The notes beneath the pieces are model-generated. The model was not told the DNA's origin, made no database searches, and worked only from the letters and a program-made list of their open reading frames with translations. A program made the translations under genes and the position numbers. From Thiomonas sp. (GTDB taxonomy: Bacteria > Pseudomonadota > Gammaproteobacteria > Burkholderiales > Burkholderiaceae_C): DNA of 8,819 nucleotides. The DNA lies in assembly GCA_028706735.1 (NCBI GenBank), contig JAQTVS010000101.1, positions 1 to 8,819 of the forward strand, written 5' to 3'. Of this stretch, positions 7,537-8,819 are shown piece after piece; the stretch's first letter is position 1; each line of letters begins with the position of its first letter.

Positions 7537-8819
7537 CAGGCGTCGAGGCGCAGGTACTTGCCGGGCTGCTCGGGATTGGGGACGAACCAGGCGGGGTTGC
7601 CGCCGGGGTCTTTGCCGATGCGTGCGCCGGGCACGGGCGGGCGGCTGGCGTCGAAGGCGGCGGGGGCCGCGTCGGCGTGGCGTGGAATGAAGTCGGCTTC
7701 CTGCAGTTCGGCCACGGCTTCCTTGAACGCGGTCTTGATGAAGGCGATGTCTTGCGGGGTGTGGGCGGTGGTGAAGAAGCAGGGGAAGTTGTCGAGGATG
7801 TGCACGCCACGGCTGCGCATCATGGCGAAGAGCAGGTCTTGCATGGGGTGGTCTTCGGTGAAAAAGATTTTCCACACGGAGGAGAACGATTTGAGAACGA
7901 TGGGGGCACCGACTTCGCGGCAGTAGGCGTTGAGTTCGTCCACCATGGCGGCGGTGGAGGTGGTGAGGGTGTGCTGCAGTTCGGGGCCTGCGGCCTTGAG
8001 GTGCAGCAGCACGGCCTTGGCTGCGGCCAGGGCGAGGGGGTGGCGCACGAAGGTGCCGGCAAAGTAGGTGACGCCCACGGTGGGCACGGAGTCGTCGCCG
8101 TATTGCCATTGGCCGCCGTCGAGCGCGTCCATGAACTCGCGCTTGCCGGCGATGACGCCGATGGGAAAGCCGCCGCCGACGACCTTGCCATAGCTCACCA
8201 GATCGGCGCGGATGTCGAACAGGGCCTGGATGCCGCCGGGGTGCGAACGGAAGCCGGTGACCACTTCGTCGAAGATGAGCAGCGTGCCCGCTTGCGCGGT
8301 GAGCTCGCGCAGGGCGTGGAGGAATTCGCGGGGCTGGAAGTCCGGGCGGCGGCTCTGCACGGGCTCGACCACGATGGCGGCGAACTCACTCATGCGCTCT
8401 TTGAGCGCGGCCAGGGTTTCGGGGGCGCCGTAGTCGAACACGACGACGTTTTCGGAGGTGTTGGGCATGATGCCCGGCGCCGCGGGTATGGAGCGGCCTT
8501 TCTTGGTGCCGCGCACGATGACTTCGTCGAAGATGCCGTGATAGGCCCCGGCGAAGATGGCGATCTTGCTGCGGCCGGTGACGGTGCGGGCCACGCGCAC
8601 GGCGCCCATGACGGCTTCGGAGCCGGTGTTGCACAGCGCGGCGCGGTCGACGCCGGTGAGTTCGCAGATGAGCTCGGCCACTTCGCCGGCCAGGGGGTGC
8701 TGGGGGCCGATGTCGTAGCCGTCGTCGAGCTGTTTGCGCACGGCATCGACGATGAAGGGTGGCTGCCAGCCGAACAGGCTCATGCCGAAGCCGCTGAGGG
8801 CGTCCACATACTCATTGCC
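7536..8819 (-). CDS. GSA-AT-type PLP aminotransferase (AMT) of a hybrid PKS/NRPS, 5' end outside window
   Basis: This is a class III, PLP-dependent aminotransferase of the glutamate-1-semialdehyde type. In assembly lines such as mycosubtilin and microcystin, related AMT domains turn a carrier-bound beta-keto thioester into a beta-amino thioester. The 427 visible residues (numbered from the window edge) start in GNEYVDALSGFGMSLFG, so only some tens of residues of the AMT fold are missing. PLP-site motifs are intact: CNTGSEAVM at 63-71, AYHG at 92-95, IFDEVVTGFR with D184, SYGKVVGGGFPIG with the Schiff-base lysine K212, and TYFAGTF at 251-257. The C-terminal tail (PPVPGARIGKDPG, GNPAWF, PGKYL) resembles the linker between AMT and C domains in fused proteins. 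A GTG at 8807 could be taken for a start, but the frame is open to the edge and conserved residues lie before it, so the gene continues. Whether it carries PKS domains upstream or is a stand-alone AMT cannot be seen. Plain HemL is unlikely given the tail and the NRPS neighbour. Confidence 0.9.
   Translation of the reverse strand, partial: GNEYVDALSGFGMSLFGWQPPFIVDAVRKQLDDGYDIGPQHPLAGEVAELICELTGVDRAALCNTGSEAVMGAVRVARTVTGRSKIAIFAGAYHGIFDEVIVRGTKKGRSIPAAPGIMPNTSENVVVFDYGAPETLAALKERMSEFAAIVVEPVQSRRPDFQPREFLHALRELTAQAGTLLIFDEVVTGFRSHPGGIQALFDIRADLVSYGKVVGGGFPIGVIAGKREFMDALDGGQWQYGDDSVPTVGVTYFAGTFVRHPLALAAAKAVLLHLKAAGPELQHTLTTSTAAMVDELNAYCREVGAPIVLKSFSSVWKIFFTEDHPMQDLLFAMMRSRGVHILDNFPCFFTTAHTPQDIAFIKTAFKEAVAELQEADFIPRHADAAPAAFDASRPPVPGARIGKDPGGNPAWFVPNPEQPGKYLRLDA

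Noticed and set aside
6838..7926. Plus-strand open frame of 362 codons antisense to the start of the NRPS and the end of AMT
   Set aside because: It lies opposite well-supported C-domain and AMT coding sequence, has no recognisable domain, and its Arg/Gly/Ala/Gln-rich composition is typical of antisense frames in GC-rich DNA.
7531..8109. N-terminal extension of the NRPS frame by 193 codons
   Set aside because: It overlaps the AMT gene in another frame and reads as Arg/Pro/His-rich nonsense; the C-domain linker starts only after the ATG at 7530.
8805..8807. GTG as the start codon of the aminotransferase
   Set aside because: The frame is open to the window edge and the preceding residues GNEY are part of the conserved GNEYVD motif, so the start lies outside the window.
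1..8819. CRISPR array, tRNA, rRNA, insertion sequence or attachment site
   Set aside because: No spaced direct repeats, cloverleaf, transposase-like protein or long inverted repeats were seen when reading both strands.

Overview
The window looks like chromosomal DNA from a GC-rich betaproteobacterium, most likely Burkholderiales. The housekeeping proteins on the left read like that group, and the gene set mltD, gloB, a YafS-type methyltransferase and rnhA is a conserved proteobacterial neighbourhood (E. coli has mltD-gloB-yafS-rnhA-dnaQ). The assignment rests on protein pattern and gene order, not on a search. A Thiomonas- or Comamonadaceae-like host would fit, but the genus cannot be fixed.

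Left part (1-2562), housekeeping. A truncated mltD-type lipoprotein gene and gloB run leftward as a tight pair. A methyltransferase gene and rnhA run rightward as an overlapping ATGA pair. The two pairs diverge from about 24 bases (1187-1210), so their promoters must lie mostly inside the opposing coding sequences. Gene density is very high and no RNA gene was seen.

Right part (2575-8819), specialised metabolism. Two leftward genes form part of a natural-product assembly line. The first in transcription order (7536-8819, 5' end outside the window) is a glutamate-1-semialdehyde-aminotransferase-type AMT protein. This family converts a carrier-bound beta-keto thioester into a beta-amino thioester in hybrid PKS/NRPS systems. 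Five bases later begins a 1651-residue NRPS with the order C-A-T-C-T. Its A domain carries a specificity code that reads as glycine (DILQLGMVWK). Its last module has a condensation and a carrier domain but no adenylation domain and no thioesterase. The NRPS gene ends 12 bases from the rnhA stop codon, so it is the last gene of its operon on this side.

How they would work together (inference): an upstream PKS outside the window makes a beta-keto acyl chain, AMT installs a beta-amino group, C1 joins the chain to glycine on T1, and C2 passes it to whatever is loaded on T2. T2 must be charged in trans or by the single A domain, and release needs an outside factor. The cluster sits where dnaQ usually follows rnhA, which suggests insertion at a housekeeping locus. 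The most interesting points are the incomplete terminal module, the split between AMT and its C domain, and a drop in GC content across the C2-T2 unit.
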